Positions 53,859 through 64,000 of a stretch of DNA of 64,000 nucleotides are shown piece after piece. Within the stretch, counting starts at the first letter, position 1; each line of letters opens with the position of its first letter. The stretch covers positions 1-64,000 of the forward strand of contig CM073195.1 in NCBI GenBank assembly GCA_037042915.1. Reading direction: 5' to 3'. This DNA comes from Auricularia sp. M13. Lineage: Eukaryota; Basidiomycota; Agaricomycetes; Auriculariales; Auriculariaceae. Position numbers and translations under genes: made by a program. Below the pieces are notes generated by a model that was not told the origin of the DNA, did not search any database, and was given only the letters and a program-made list of their open reading frames with translations.

Positions 53859-55933
53859 ATGTCCTCGCAGCTTGGCCGCGACCGTTTGCACTTGGAGGAG
53901 CGCGACGCGCGGCGTTGTATGGCGCTCGCTTCATTGGAGTCAAGGATTGCGCGTGTTGCAGCGCGGGCGGTGGAGGCAGCGCTGAGGCAGCGGGCTGAGC
54001 AACTTGCGGCGCGGACGATGCGATGGAAGTTGAAGCAGCGGCGGGTGCGGCGGGCGGATGAGCGGCGGGTGGGTGCAGCGGGGAGACGAGCGAGCGCGGA
54101 GCAGACGACTGCGGGCGGCGACGGCGGCGACGGCGCGCAGACAAGAGGCCGCGCGGGTGTCCGGATGTGCACGCGTCCAAGGGGCGCGCGCCTCGAGCCG
54201 ATGCGCTGCATCCGCGACGACGAACGCGAAGACCAACTCCACGGCCGCACTGTCGGGCAAGTCGGCACACACAAAGCGCACGCCGAAACTATGCAGCGGC
54301 GCGCCGCGCGGTGTCGAGCCCGAGAACGTGAGCGACTGGTTCGAGAAGCGCAGCCACGGCGGGCAGCGCGTCGCCCGACGCGAGCGTCGCGCCGTAGTAC
54401 AGTGTACCCTGGCGCGGCCGCGACGTGCACGAATGGGCATTCGAGGCCGAGGCTGAAGGACCAACCTGGCGGGATACGCGTGCGGGCGACGGCAAGAAGG
54501 ACGGCAGAAGCGGGCGTGCGCGGGAAGATGGTCAGGCGGGCGGCGGGAAGACGAAAGGGCGGACGGCAGGCGCGGCGGGCAGACAAGCGGCGGGAAGACG
54601 ACTGCGCGCAGACGAGCGCCGAGAAAACCAACGGTGGGCAGACGAGCGGCGGGCAGAAGAGCAGGCAAAAGCGTAACGGCCGATGTTTTCGCCTGTTAAG
54701 CATGACAGCTCGTCCGCCGGCTCCCGCTGCTCTCCCAATGTCCGGCAGCAAGCAGACACCGACCAACGATCCGGGCGCTGACGACGCGCACGTCGCGTCG
54801 TCACTCGATCATACGCCACAGCACGCAGACGCCGAACTGGGCGCCGCGGCTGCACGGCGTGCCTCTACGCATGCTCAACAATCCGCGTCATGCAGACGGC
54901 GCGCGGCAGCCCGACGCTGCCCTTCATCCGTTCTCCTGCACGGCCGAACCGCGGGGTCTGTTCGACGCCGTCGGCACATCACTGACGTCGAGCTCCAGCA
55001 GCACCATCCGCCCCGGTGCCGCCTGACGATGCAAGCCCATGCGTGGAGCAGCACGATGAGGAGGCCGACGCGTAGAATCCAGTCGGCCGCGCAGACCCGC
55101 TCGTGCTGCTGCAGATGCAGCTTGCTGAACTCGAGGGCGTGGGCAAGGAGCGCGACGCTCTGCAGCGGGAGCGTGATGCGCACGCACATCAGCACGCGCA
55201 GTTGGGCCAGCGCGCGCACGCAGGACGATGTCGCGCAGGAGCACGTCGCGCGCGCGGCGGCCGTCGTTCACGATGGCCCGTATGCAACCACATCGTCTGC
55301 GGACGGACTCGAGAGCATGCGCGCGCTCGGTTCCGAGCATCGCGCTCCCGTCCGTGTGCAGGGTGTGACCAAGCTCGTCCTGGACTTCTTGGCTCTTCCA
55401 ATGGATGAACCGGGCGCAGACGCAGGCAACGAAGACGTTCAAGCCGCGTCGCTGGAAGGGCTCGAAGGAGTTGATGACCGACGCACTCAGCTGCTTCACG
55501 CAACCGCGCTGCCTGCTGTCGGAAATTCTCTCGTCAGTTAGTATTCTTGTTATCATCTTCTTTACTCACCGTCCGTGCCACCGTCAAGAGCGCGGCCCAC
55601 GCCACAGACGCGAGTCGTGTCGTGACGCTGCCTTCTGGACTTGGACAGCTTGAGGTGAGCTCCGCGTGTTCACCTACTACTTCACTCACATCGCGATTAC
55701 AGGCTGTTGGCACCGTGTTTGCCTTGTTCCGGGAGGCGGTCTACGACGGCCAAGTCATTTTCCCACCGCACTGCATTCTGACCGTGCTCTCCTTTGCATG
55801 TCTTCCTTTCATCTTGGCGACTGCTTCCTACCTGACCGTCAGATACCCCGACGTCGAGCCCGCGATCAACAATATCGCTTGCTCTGCGGCCGACATCGCG
55901 TACATCTCGTGCGTTGCCTTTGCGTATGCTTGA
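53859..55933 (+). CDS. Orphan family member C: two-helix membrane protein with low-complexity N-terminus
   Basis: Exons 53859-55532, 55589-55654 and 55703-55933 give 655 aa; introns are phase 0 and sit exactly where those of gene B do. Exon 2 is again 22 codons (SAAHATDASRVVTLPSGLGQLE). Exon 3 encodes AVGTVFALFREAV, helix ILTVLSFACLPFILATASYL, loop VRYPD, and a second weakly hydrophobic helix ending VAFAYA. The start opens MSSQLGRDRLHLEERD, as in gene B. A GC-rich low-complexity block (about 54.02-54.68 kb) sits in exon 1. Around 55.10-55.20 kb a different frame has stronger coiled-coil character (LAELEGVGKERDALQRE), so small indels may have shifted part of the protein. The function is unknown. 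An alternative start at 54738 would skip the GC-rich block. Confidence 0.6.
54020..54680. repeat. GC-rich low-complexity block inside gene C exon 1
   Basis: Same word set as 26740-27265 (GGGCAGACGAGCGG, GACGGC, GGCGGGAAGACGA). After it, the sequence around 54.69-54.75 kb resembles the DNA just after the block near gene B (a TGTTAAGCATGACAGCTC / TGTCAGGCGTGACAGCTC match). The blocks therefore occupy different places relative to the MSSQLG/MLPSQLG start in the two genes. Confidence 0.5.
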
Positions 55934-56132
55934 CTTCTCACTCGCCAAAGGACAGTGTTGACGCATGCTGACCCACAGGTATTTTCGTGACGTTGCCGAT
56001 ATTTCTTGATCAAATGCTCAACGAGCATGTCTTGTCGTTACATACATCTTGTACTCCCGGATAGATTGGTCTTGGTGAAAGAACAACTCTGAGCATACTG
56101 AGACTGACTGTGAGCTGTGCTGTGAGACAATA

Positions 56133-56345
56133 GGGGGAATCACAGCTGTCGAAACGTTGCTAGAAACGGGACATCGAAACTCTTGAAAGGAACAGAAACA
56201 TCGTGAGAATCATTTGAGCGTTCCGACTCCCGGAGTAGAAAGTCGAAACGGTCGAAACTGGTCGAAACGGTCCGACCGTTTCGACTGACCGTTTCTACCC
56301 GCGTTTCGACGAGTTTCAACGAGTTTCAACCGCTGTGATTCCCCC
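56133..56345. mobile_element. 213-bp MITE with TA target duplication
   Basis: Terminal inverted repeats of about 23 bp (GGGGGAATCACAGC at both ends, two mismatches over the next nine bases) are flanked by TA on each side (56131-56132 and 56346-56347). The interior is itself palindromic, built from GTCGAAACGG and its complement. TA duplication and size fit a Tc1/mariner-derived MITE. No coding capacity. Confidence 0.8.
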
Positions 56346-56487
56346 TAATCCACCGGTACGCACCTCACGGAGTGACCGACGATGCATGCGATATGGTACG
56401 AGAGTCGTTGAAGTCGAGACTCGAAGTTCCGTTGCAAGGGAAATGATACATACGTTGAGACACGCGAGGAAATGTCCATACAGGTTC

Positions 56488-59400
56488 TTACTCGGACCAT
56501 GGCACTACTGCTGGGTACTGCATCGGGACAGGGGGCTCTCGAAAGAAGTAATCAGCGTACGTCTGCGTATATACGCGCCAGACCTGCTTCTCGAATGCGA
56601 CAAAGCCCGCCTCATCGTCGAACGCAGCAGGCGGCAACGGCAGAGCGGCACGCGGCCATGTCGATACTACCCGGTGGAACGCTCTGACCGACTCTTGCCG
56701 CGCGCGCCAGTCCGTCGCTGTGAGAGGGCTCGGTCCGTCCGGGGCAAATGACGAATCGCCCCAGATCGCGCATAGCATACCTTGCCGTTGGAGCGTTGTC
56801 TCCGTGTTCAAGGGTTTGCACCAAGTATACGTCCGTCGCAGAGAGTCGTCCAGCGCAAACAGCGCCGTACGAAATGTGAGCTCCGCCATGTCCCAAACGA
56901 TGAGTGTTCTCCATGCTGCGCTCGGCCAGGAGTAGTTGACGTCCGGCGTGTCCGCGAACTCGGGCAACTCGCGATCGTTGTAATACATCGAGCCCTTCGG
57001 CTGCAGCAACTGGTACAATGGTGTCTGAGCGCTCACAGCGGCAGCAGCAGCTTGGGGCGCAGCTTGGGGTGCCACAGACGACATAGATGTTGAAGTTGAC
57101 GTAGAGGTCGCAGTCGCCGCCGTTTGCGGCGTAGAAGACAATGATGAGGAAGTTGCGGACGGCGCTGCTGGTTGTGCCGTCTCAAGCTGCGCCGTTGACG
57201 ACGCCGCTGCTGACGCGGACGAGGAAGAGGGAGCTGCCGTGGCTGAGCGCGGTGCTGGAGGCGGTACTGACGACGGCGAGGTCGACGTCGAAGACGTGGG
57301 CGGCGCAGAGGCATTGATCGGCGCGACCTCAGTTTGCGGCTTTGGCGTACTCCCCGGCCGTGGCGCATTGGGATACACCTTTTTGTACTCGCTGTCCGGC
57401 AGAGCGAACCTCTGGCTGCGAGTGCGCGAGCCAACAGCACCCAGCGGATCGTGCGGTACCTGCAGCCTAGACAAGCTGGCGTCAGTACGATTCTTCTGTG
57501 CTATCGTTTACTCACGGCGCGCGGAATGACTGCGCTGGCCAGAGACGCAGCCGCACGGGGTTGTCCTTCGTGTTGAAGTCGTACACGGGCCTCCGACCCC
57601 CATCCATGTGAAACAAGCGCAGCGGCTTCGTCAGTCGCTCGCCGGCGATGTCACCACCCTTGCGAATGCCGTCGTTGTCAAGGAAGTAAAAAATCCGACC
57701 GCCTCCGTAGTCCCACCACGGCGCGTAGTCCTCGTATTCGTCGCGCTGTGCTGCGCCAAACAACTTGAACTCGAGGACGCCGTCGTCGCCCGGGCCGTCC
57801 TCGGCGTACCACGTGAACTCCCGTAAGCCGCGCTGGTTGCCCAGCTTCTTCCATCGCCAGCCGGACGGCTCGTACAGGTAGCGCTCGTCCTCCACCGCCA
57901 GCAGCTGGCCGTCGTCCGTGCGCTGCCCTCCAATCTGCGGCTCAAAGTATTGGCTGACGACTGCGATTGCGGAGCCGTCGGGGTTGACGCGCGTCATGTC
58001 TATGTCGTCGTCGTCCAAGTCCTCCCAGTGCTCTTGCTCGCTGTCTGATGACGAGGCCTGCGTCGTTGCCGCTGTCGAGGGTGGTGCAGAAGCCGTTGTT
58101 GATGAAGCCGCGCTGGTTGTCATCGATGACGCCTCAGAGACCGACACTTCGCACGCCATCTCCACCTCAAGCTGCTCATCTTCGTCGTCCTCGTCGACAA
58201 CAATGCGCGCGGGCTCCTGCTCCTGGCGCAGTCCAAGCTGAAGTCCCCACTCGATATCCTTCGCCGCTGGAATCACCTTGCGCAGAATGTTCCGCCAATT
58301 GCGCGCGTTGTACGTTGTGACTTCGCGCACCGGCTGCGTCGCGAGGACTCGCATGCGATGCGGACGGAGCTTCATCCACGACGCAATCATGTATGAGCGT
58401 TTCCTTTCCTCTCCTGCGAAACCAACAAGATGCTCCATGATGGGTATCAGTAGATCTCGTCCTGGATTTGCACTCAGGTCGACGGGGAAGTCGGGCGCGT
58501 CCTTGAGCATTTTCATGCGCTCCTCGTCCTGGCCTAGGGTCAGAGTTACCTGCTCGGCCGCCGGGGTCCATGGCTGCGGCCACCACTCCGGTAACGCTGG
58601 AAGCCCGTCGCGGCGCCGCCGGTAAGGGAACCTCTGTTGTAGCACAGAAGGATCCCGCTCGCTCGTGTTCGGCTTGTTCGTCTTGCGCTTCTTGTCGCCC
58701 GTGTCCCGCGGATTCTTGGCCTTCGCTGCTGAATCGCGCGCGTGTAAATATTCGTCTCGCACTGTTATGCGCAGCTGTGCTTACCGTCCCGCTTGCGTTT
58801 GGACCCCCTGCTGGTCTCTGCCCTCTCGACGGCTCCGCGAATGCTTGTCATATCGACGTCGCTGTAGTCGACAACTCCATGACCATCAGATACGAAGCTA
58901 AGTATGCTCACAGCAAACGTACATTTGCGCTTTATCGGGCTGATAGGCAACGAAGGATCCGGTGCCAATGGCAGCAGCGCCGGTGACGGAGCGCGCGCTG
59001 TGACTGGCGGCAGCGCAGCTGGAGCTTTGACTGGCGGCGGCGGAGGTGGGGGCGCAGCAGGCGCTGAGACTGGTAGCGGCGGAGGCGGCGGCGGCAAGAA
59101 ATCGTCGCCCATGACGATGTCGTCGCCCGGTGGTCGCACATCGTCTCCCATCATCACATCGCCCTCCGGCGGCACGTCGTCGTCGAGCGGCGCTGGGTGA
59201 TCGTCTTCTATCGGGTGGGGCGCCGGGTTCTGCTGGCCGCCACGCAGGTCGATGTCCTCTTGAACGGCGCGCACATGCGGCAGCATGCGCATATCGTTCC
59301 ACGCCTCCTTGACGTATTGCAGCTCCAGCAGCTGCGGTATGTATACCGGTCCTTCCGGCACAAAGTGGTCCTCGGGCGGCTTGAAGCCAGGGTTGACGAC

Positions 59401-61088
59401 CTGGACATGAAAGACGGGCACGGCGTACTGCGCGTAGCGCTGCGCGACGTCGATGTCGTCGGTGAACACGCCGCGCGTCCAACGGCGAATGAGAGGGTCA
59501 CGCGCGTCCGCAGCGGGAAGCATCGGGGGCTTGTTGAGTCGTTCTTCGTACCCGCGCAGCCAGAGACGGCAGCGCAGGTACGAGTTCCACCCTCGCACCT
59601 CGAGTAGACTGCGCTGGAAGCTCGCCAATACCTCGATAATATCGCGCGTCGAAAGTGGGTAACGCTTGAGCAGGTCGAGCGACAGCTTGGCTTGAGCGAC
59701 GGCGTTGAAGGGCTGGCCGACGAACTTGGGATATTTCGTCATGAAGTTCTCAAATCGGCCATAGTCGACTTTCCATGCTGCGATGAGCGCTTGAACGAGT
59801 TCGCGACCGAGGTAGTACGAGTCGTCGCCGCTGGGCCTGAAGTGCTGCGTGAAGTCGGGGATGTACCAAGCTACGTCGCCTTGCAGATTGCTGTGCTCGT
59901 TCAAGTGCGGCATACCGTCCTTGCGCATCATCGGGATGAACGCCGCATGCCACTGCCCGACCTGGTGCCACTGAGCATATCTTGACATCTCAGCGGGCCC
60001 CATGCGTCCATCTGTCCGCCGTCTCGACGATTTGTGGGGTGGAAGTGGCGGGATGTAGTCTACGTTCGTCCGTATGTAAACCAGGTTGCCGTTTGGGTTG
60101 GGTCTTGGGGCACGCAACAGCGTGTAGGCCACGAAGTAGCCGTGCCGACGCAGTGTGGGGGCCAGGGGATCGTTACGGTATACTTCCCGCGGCAGCGAGT
60201 TCCACAGCACACAGGGAGCTGCAGAAAGCGGTATCGGAGGCAGTGGGAGGCGCCTGCGAAACGCCTCTTCCTGCTGCTCGCGCGATTCCTTCTCCCACAG
60301 AGTACCCGTCATGAGCTCCGCCACCCTGATCTTATGGCTGTATTTCTCCACCCATTCGTCCGCCTCATTAAGCCAGTCGGTCTCGAGATGGTGCAGCAGG
60401 TCTTCCGGGCTCGTGAACGCCGCCTGGTCCGGGCGCCATGGTGGCAGTAAAGGCATAGGCCCGAGTACGAAGCTCCCATCCAACGCAGTGCCGTCTGGCG
60501 GAGACTGAAGCAGCCACTCGTGCCAGGGCGCATGGTCTAACGGGAACTTGGGTGGGTCCCGCCAGGGGGTCTCCATCGTCGCGAGCGCGTCGTTGACGCG
60601 GCGCGTGCGCCGTTTGCTGAGAAGTTCAATCTTCTGGACAACCTCGACGCAGTGAAGAAAGCGCCTCAGAACCAGGCCTTCGCTCCTGTCGGCGGAGTCC
60701 AACAGTCGCATCGGTCGCTGGAGTGCGGAGAAGTTGACCCATCTGAGCTCCTTCTCTGTCGACGAGAGGAAGGCCGACGGTATGCCGGTCCCGCTGTACC
60801 AGTGGTGAATACATGCGTGCGGAGACGACTGAGCTGCCTACCTGTCCATCGTCGGAGTCCTCTCGCGTTCGCGCCGCTGTGCCTCACGCTCTTCCGCGTC
60901 TTTCGCGAGAGCAGCAGCGTACTTCTCTCGTTCCCACTCCAGCAGAATCCGCGCCATCTTCCGGTCAAAGTCATTTCCTGTTCGGTAAGTGTCAGCGCGA
61001 CAACAACTGGCACGACGCGCGGGCGACAAATACCGCGGTCCTCAGAACTTAGGTTCTGCATATTGCTGAGCGACCCGTCGGTTGACAT
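56488..61088 (-). CDS. Large uncharacterised basidiomycete protein, 1463 aa
   Basis: Five exons on the minus strand: 61088-61034, 60977-60842, 60793-58785, 58728-57516, 57466-56488. All junctions keep frame. The N-terminus (MSTDGSLSNMQNLSSED) leads into a charged helix (KMARILLEWEREKYAAALA). The body includes RWVNFSALQRPMRLLDSAD, WNSYLRCRLWLRGYEERLN, RGVFTDDIDVAQRYAQYAVP, a proline run (LPPPPPPLP) near residue 650, an acidic Ser-rich hinge, FTWYAEDGPGDDG, a Ser/Thr/Ala-rich linker, and a C-terminal block WRTLIVWDMAELTFRTALFA. I recall similar arrangements in many agaricomycete hypothetical proteins but no assigned function. Bipartite basic clusters (KRKRD, KKRKTNK) suggest nuclear location. 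It is intact here; its first two exons are duplicated at 29.1 kb. Confidence 0.75.
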
Positions 61089-61254
61089 TGTGAGTTGCTC
61101 TGCATCGGCCCAAGCGCCACGTCAGTTGCATTCAAAGCAGGGCGGTCACGGGCTTACAGTGCGAATCGGGCGGGTGGCTGTTGGCTCGGTGAGGTCTTGG
61201 TCGTTCACGAATTCCTGGCAGTCTAGCTTATTGTCAGGAACATAAAAATTAATG

Positions 61255-62015
61255 CAAGGAAGTCTGCACGGTAATGCGCGCTCGCGGAAGACGAAGGGAC
61301 GGCGGCTGCTCGCGCGGTCGTCAGAGGTACCAACCAGTACAAGTCTGACTACCGTTGAACCTTCGCCAGCGGGCGGCACAAGCCAGTGCAAGGCGCGCTG
61401 GCGCTCGAGCTCGACGAGGATCAAGTCATGGGCGAAGGATGACGGGGACGCTGTAGTACCAGTACGTACCGTTGCAGACGTGGGCTTGAGCTTGCGCCAG
61501 TCGTGCGCGTTCGGGTGTCTATGATATTATGAGCAAGGGATTCACGAACGCGAGCAACGCTGCTGGACGATCCAGATCGACGGCCGAGTCGTCAACATCG
61601 TCAGAGGTACCAACCAGTACAAGTCTGACTGCCGTTGAACCTTCGCCAGCGGGCGGCACAAGCCAGTGCAAGGCGCACTGGCGCTCGAGCTCGACGAGGA
61701 TCAAGTCATGGGCGAAGGATGACGGGGACGCTGTAGTACCAGTACGTACCGTTGCAGACGTGAACTTGAGCTTGCGCCAGTCGTGCGCGTTCGGGTGTCT
61801 ATGATATTATGAGCAAGGGATTCACGAACGCGAGCAACGCTGCTGGACGATCCAGATCGACGGCCGAGTCGTCAACATCGTCAGAGGTACCAACCAGTAC
61901 AAGTCTGACTACCGTTGAACCTTCGCCAGCGGGCGGCACAAGCCAGTGCAAGGCGCGCTGGCGCTCGAGCTCGACGAGGATCAAGTCATGGGCGAAGGAT
62001 GGCGGGGATACAGCA
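61255..62015. repeat. 280-bp tandem repeat array, right copy
   Basis: About three units (the first truncated, then 61529 and 61809) with the same period, sequence and minus-strand peptide (LILVELERQRALHWLVPP) as the array at 29.5-30.3 kb. Units within and between arrays differ by only a few bases. Confidence 0.9.
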
Positions 62016-62025
62016 GCACAAGTAC

Positions 62026-63415
62026 TGTCAAGAACTGTCGTTGGACAGTGACGCGTCGCCTGGGGCTCGGGTCGTTGGACGCTGTGAGCAAGCCGGCGAG
62101 GGTACTTCGTGATCGCGGCAAAGACTACCTACGGCACATTCCGGTGTACTATACAGCGAGCGGAGGTTGCCGAGGGCACTACAAGCACGCAACCAGAAGA
62201 CATTCTGACACCCTCCCTCGAGCGAAGAGAGTGCCGAGGCAAGAACGGCAAAAGAAAACAAACAAGCGAAGCAACAGGAACGCAGAAGAAAAGAACATGG
62301 CAAACAGAACAACAAAACCCTCCCTGAATCCAGCAACCCTCCCTGAAGGTGCATGGAGTGACCAGAGGCGGTCACGGCCACAATGGCATGGCGGCAGTGT
62401 TGGCACCAGTAGCAGGCACAGCGGGCAGCGGCGACAACAGCGATGGCAGTGGCGATGGCAACAGCAGTGGCAAAGGTATTGGCAGTGGCGGCAATGGCGG
62501 AGGTGCGCTGGTGGTGGCCGTGCAGGAAATGCCAACGGGCTGGACTGGCTGGCATTAGGATGACTAATCAGGTGGCAGTGCCAATCCTGATGGACTGCAG
62601 GTCCAAGGGGCAAGCAGGGAGTCCAGGCCAAAGGAGGTCAAGGTGGGGCATAACGGCCCAAGGTTGCCGGCGTTGGTGGATGCTGACGCCGAGCAGGGTT
62701 GGCAACGGGATGCGAGGAGGATGCCGCGGGCAAAGGCGCAGCAAGTCGAAGTGGAGCCCAAACGAGTGAAGAGGAATGAGGGCAAGCAATGGGCAAGTGG
62801 CGGCCCAGAGAGTGTCGTGAGTCAGCAGGTCCAGAAGCGGGGTGCTGACTGCGGAGGACGACGGGGGGATGGACGAGGTGGCGGAAGGGACTGCCAAAGA
62901 ACGAGGTGCAATCTGGCACCAACGCGAGTGACTGGCCAAAGCAGGGCGAGTCGATGTGCCAAGGGCACAGAATGTGCAACAATGCACAGTGGGCGCACAA
63001 GAGGGCGCGGATGTCGGGACAACAAGTCAACCAACCACTCACATAGAGTCCGACGGCATTTAAGGCGCATAGCCCCTCCCCAACAATCAGGAGGCTACCT
63101 GGCTTGGTAACGCAGTGTGGCCTGAGCTGCGTCCGTGCGGTCAAGCAACGGAAGACACGGCGGTCAAGCCGAGGAGGTTGGTGTGCAGGCCTCACTGCAC
63201 CGCGCTGGGTGGCTGGTCACCGGCCGCGAATGTCAAGAACTGTCGTTGGACAGTGACGCGTCGCCTGGGGCTCGGGTCGTTGGACGCTGTGAGCAAGCCG
63301 GCGAGGGTACTTCGTGATCGCGGCAAAGACTACCTACGGCACATCCCGGTGTACTATACAGCGAACGGAGGTTGCCGAGGGCACTACAAGCACGCAACCA
63401 GAAGACATTCTGACA
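62026..63415. mobile_element. 1.39 kb mini-LTR element (TRIM-like)
   Basis: Two direct 185-bp LTRs (62026-62210 and 63231-63415) start TGTCAAGAACTG and end CATTCTGACA, and differ at about two sites. A perfect 5-bp target duplication AGTAC flanks them (62021-62025 and 63416-63420). The interior of about 1.0 kb has no gag or pol motifs, only GGCAGTGGCGATGGCAACAG-like low-complexity DNA. A non-autonomous terminal-repeat retrotransposon in miniature, young by LTR identity. The duplicated segment at 30.3 kb keeps the empty site. Confidence 0.9.
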
Positions 63416-63840
63416 AGTACGCACCGTTGCGGACGCGGGCCTGTCTACAAGCTCGCGTCGAAGCCTTGATCGGTTGGGCGTCGTCAACAAGGTTACATGC
63501 AGCACCGAATACGGGGTACGGCTCTTGGAGTGGAACTCTGGGCTCGCGCTGCTGTTGCGCTCGTCGATGCCCTCCACCGTCAGTAGATTGCCAATGTCCT
63601 CGATGCAGAACTCCAACGATGCTAGAGGTACAACACAGTACACTGGCGTCGAGAAGCTCTCGTCGGCGCGCGGCACAACTCAGTGCGGGCACGCTGGGAC
63701 GTGAGGGGCAAGATGCGGCGCTTACCGCCGGGCGCAGATATGCCTGCGGTCGGCGCTCGAAACAGCATGATAGCGCCGACTCAACGGATCGGCAGGCTGC
63801 TAACATGATCCCTGGGTGATACTCCCATAATACCAGTTGT
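63416..63840 (-). pseudogene. Right copy of the repeat-encoded minus-strand gene, split by the mini-LTR element
   Basis: Minus-strand counterpart of the 30.09-30.56 kb frame: PRADESFSTPVYCVVPLASL and IEDIGNLLTVEGIDERNS are kept. Near 63.55 kb the right copy differs by small indels that change the frame of a short stretch. The frame then runs into the inserted element and is separated from the 280-bp units. Confidence 0.4.
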
Positions 63841-64000
63841 TATTTCACTCCACAGACTCGTGTGCCAGGCCAGGAAAATACCAGGGAGAAACATGTGCAG
63901 TCGCAACGACTACCATAAAACATGAGGGCATGTAGGCATAGATGACGACATGGTAAGCTAGGTGATCACAAGGGAAGCTAGCTAATCGGAAATAAATTCA

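Larger units (their letters stand above)
60811..64000. repeat. Duplicated segment, right copy (runs off the window)
   Basis: Direct-orientation partner of 29076-30890, with the 1.39 kb mini-LTR element (62026-63415) added. Homology begins inside intron 2 of the large gene and still holds at the right edge, where the end of the 30.73-31.57 kb minus-strand gene is being re-entered. Confidence 0.85.

Overview
The window comes from a filamentous basidiomycete, most likely an agaricomycete. Host genes carry many introns of about 43-65 bp with GT-AG ends. They include SAC3, a BCAS3-like propeller gene, an F-box gene, a RING gene, WD40 genes and a SUN-domain gene. A cysteine-cluster gene of the kind linked to KDZ transposases and Ty1/copia and Ty3/gypsy elements point the same way. 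Coding DNA is GC-rich and repeats are frequent, so this is a gene-poor, repeat-rich chromosome stretch. Intron boundaries below were worked out by hand from reading frame and splice motifs. Layout, left: a BCAS3-like gene (5' end outside the window) and an 1156-aa SAC3 gene converge at 1-6.7 kb. A young copia element (6923-12156) sits 205 bp upstream of the SAC3 start and carries a nested LTR-like insertion. A LINE 3' remnant with an A-tail follows (12.4-13.4 kb), then a 1.3 kb block saturated with the heptamer GAGTATC that ends in a 321-bp foldback. Middle: orphan gene family member A (16.9-19.5 kb); a repeat zone (19.8-22.3 kb) whose 1.1 kb core recurs inverted at 39.2-40.2 kb; several small or decayed genes (22.3-25.5 kb); a RING-H2 gene (25.7-26.3 kb); and family member B (27.5-28.8 kb). 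A duplicated segment (29.1-30.9 kb), a truncated minus-strand gene and a KDZ-associated CxC fragment lie at 29-34 kb. A 3.7 kb block bounded by inverted tRNA-headed repeats and holding a 300-bp-arm palindrome spans 35.5-39.2 kb. Right: an F-box gene (40.6-42.1 kb); a SUN-domain gene cut in two by a very young gypsy element (42711-48851) with identical 104-bp LTRs; a small conserved-looking gene (50.5-51.0 kb); a WD40 gene with a terminal membrane helix (51.6-53.1 kb); family member C (53.9-55.9 kb); a TA-flanked MITE; a 1463-aa uncharacterised gene (56.5-61.1 kb); and the second copy of the duplicated segment, which carries a 1.39 kb LTR mini-element missing from the first copy. The most unusual content is the three-member orphan family A/B/C. 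Its members have variable, repeat-rich hydrophilic N-termini on a shared two-helix membrane module, and B and C share an identical 66-bp middle exon layout. Also notable are the 280-bp tandem repeat that encodes a recurring short peptide motif on the minus strand, and the several independent palindromic or foldback repeats. No metabolic cluster or defence system is recognisable.
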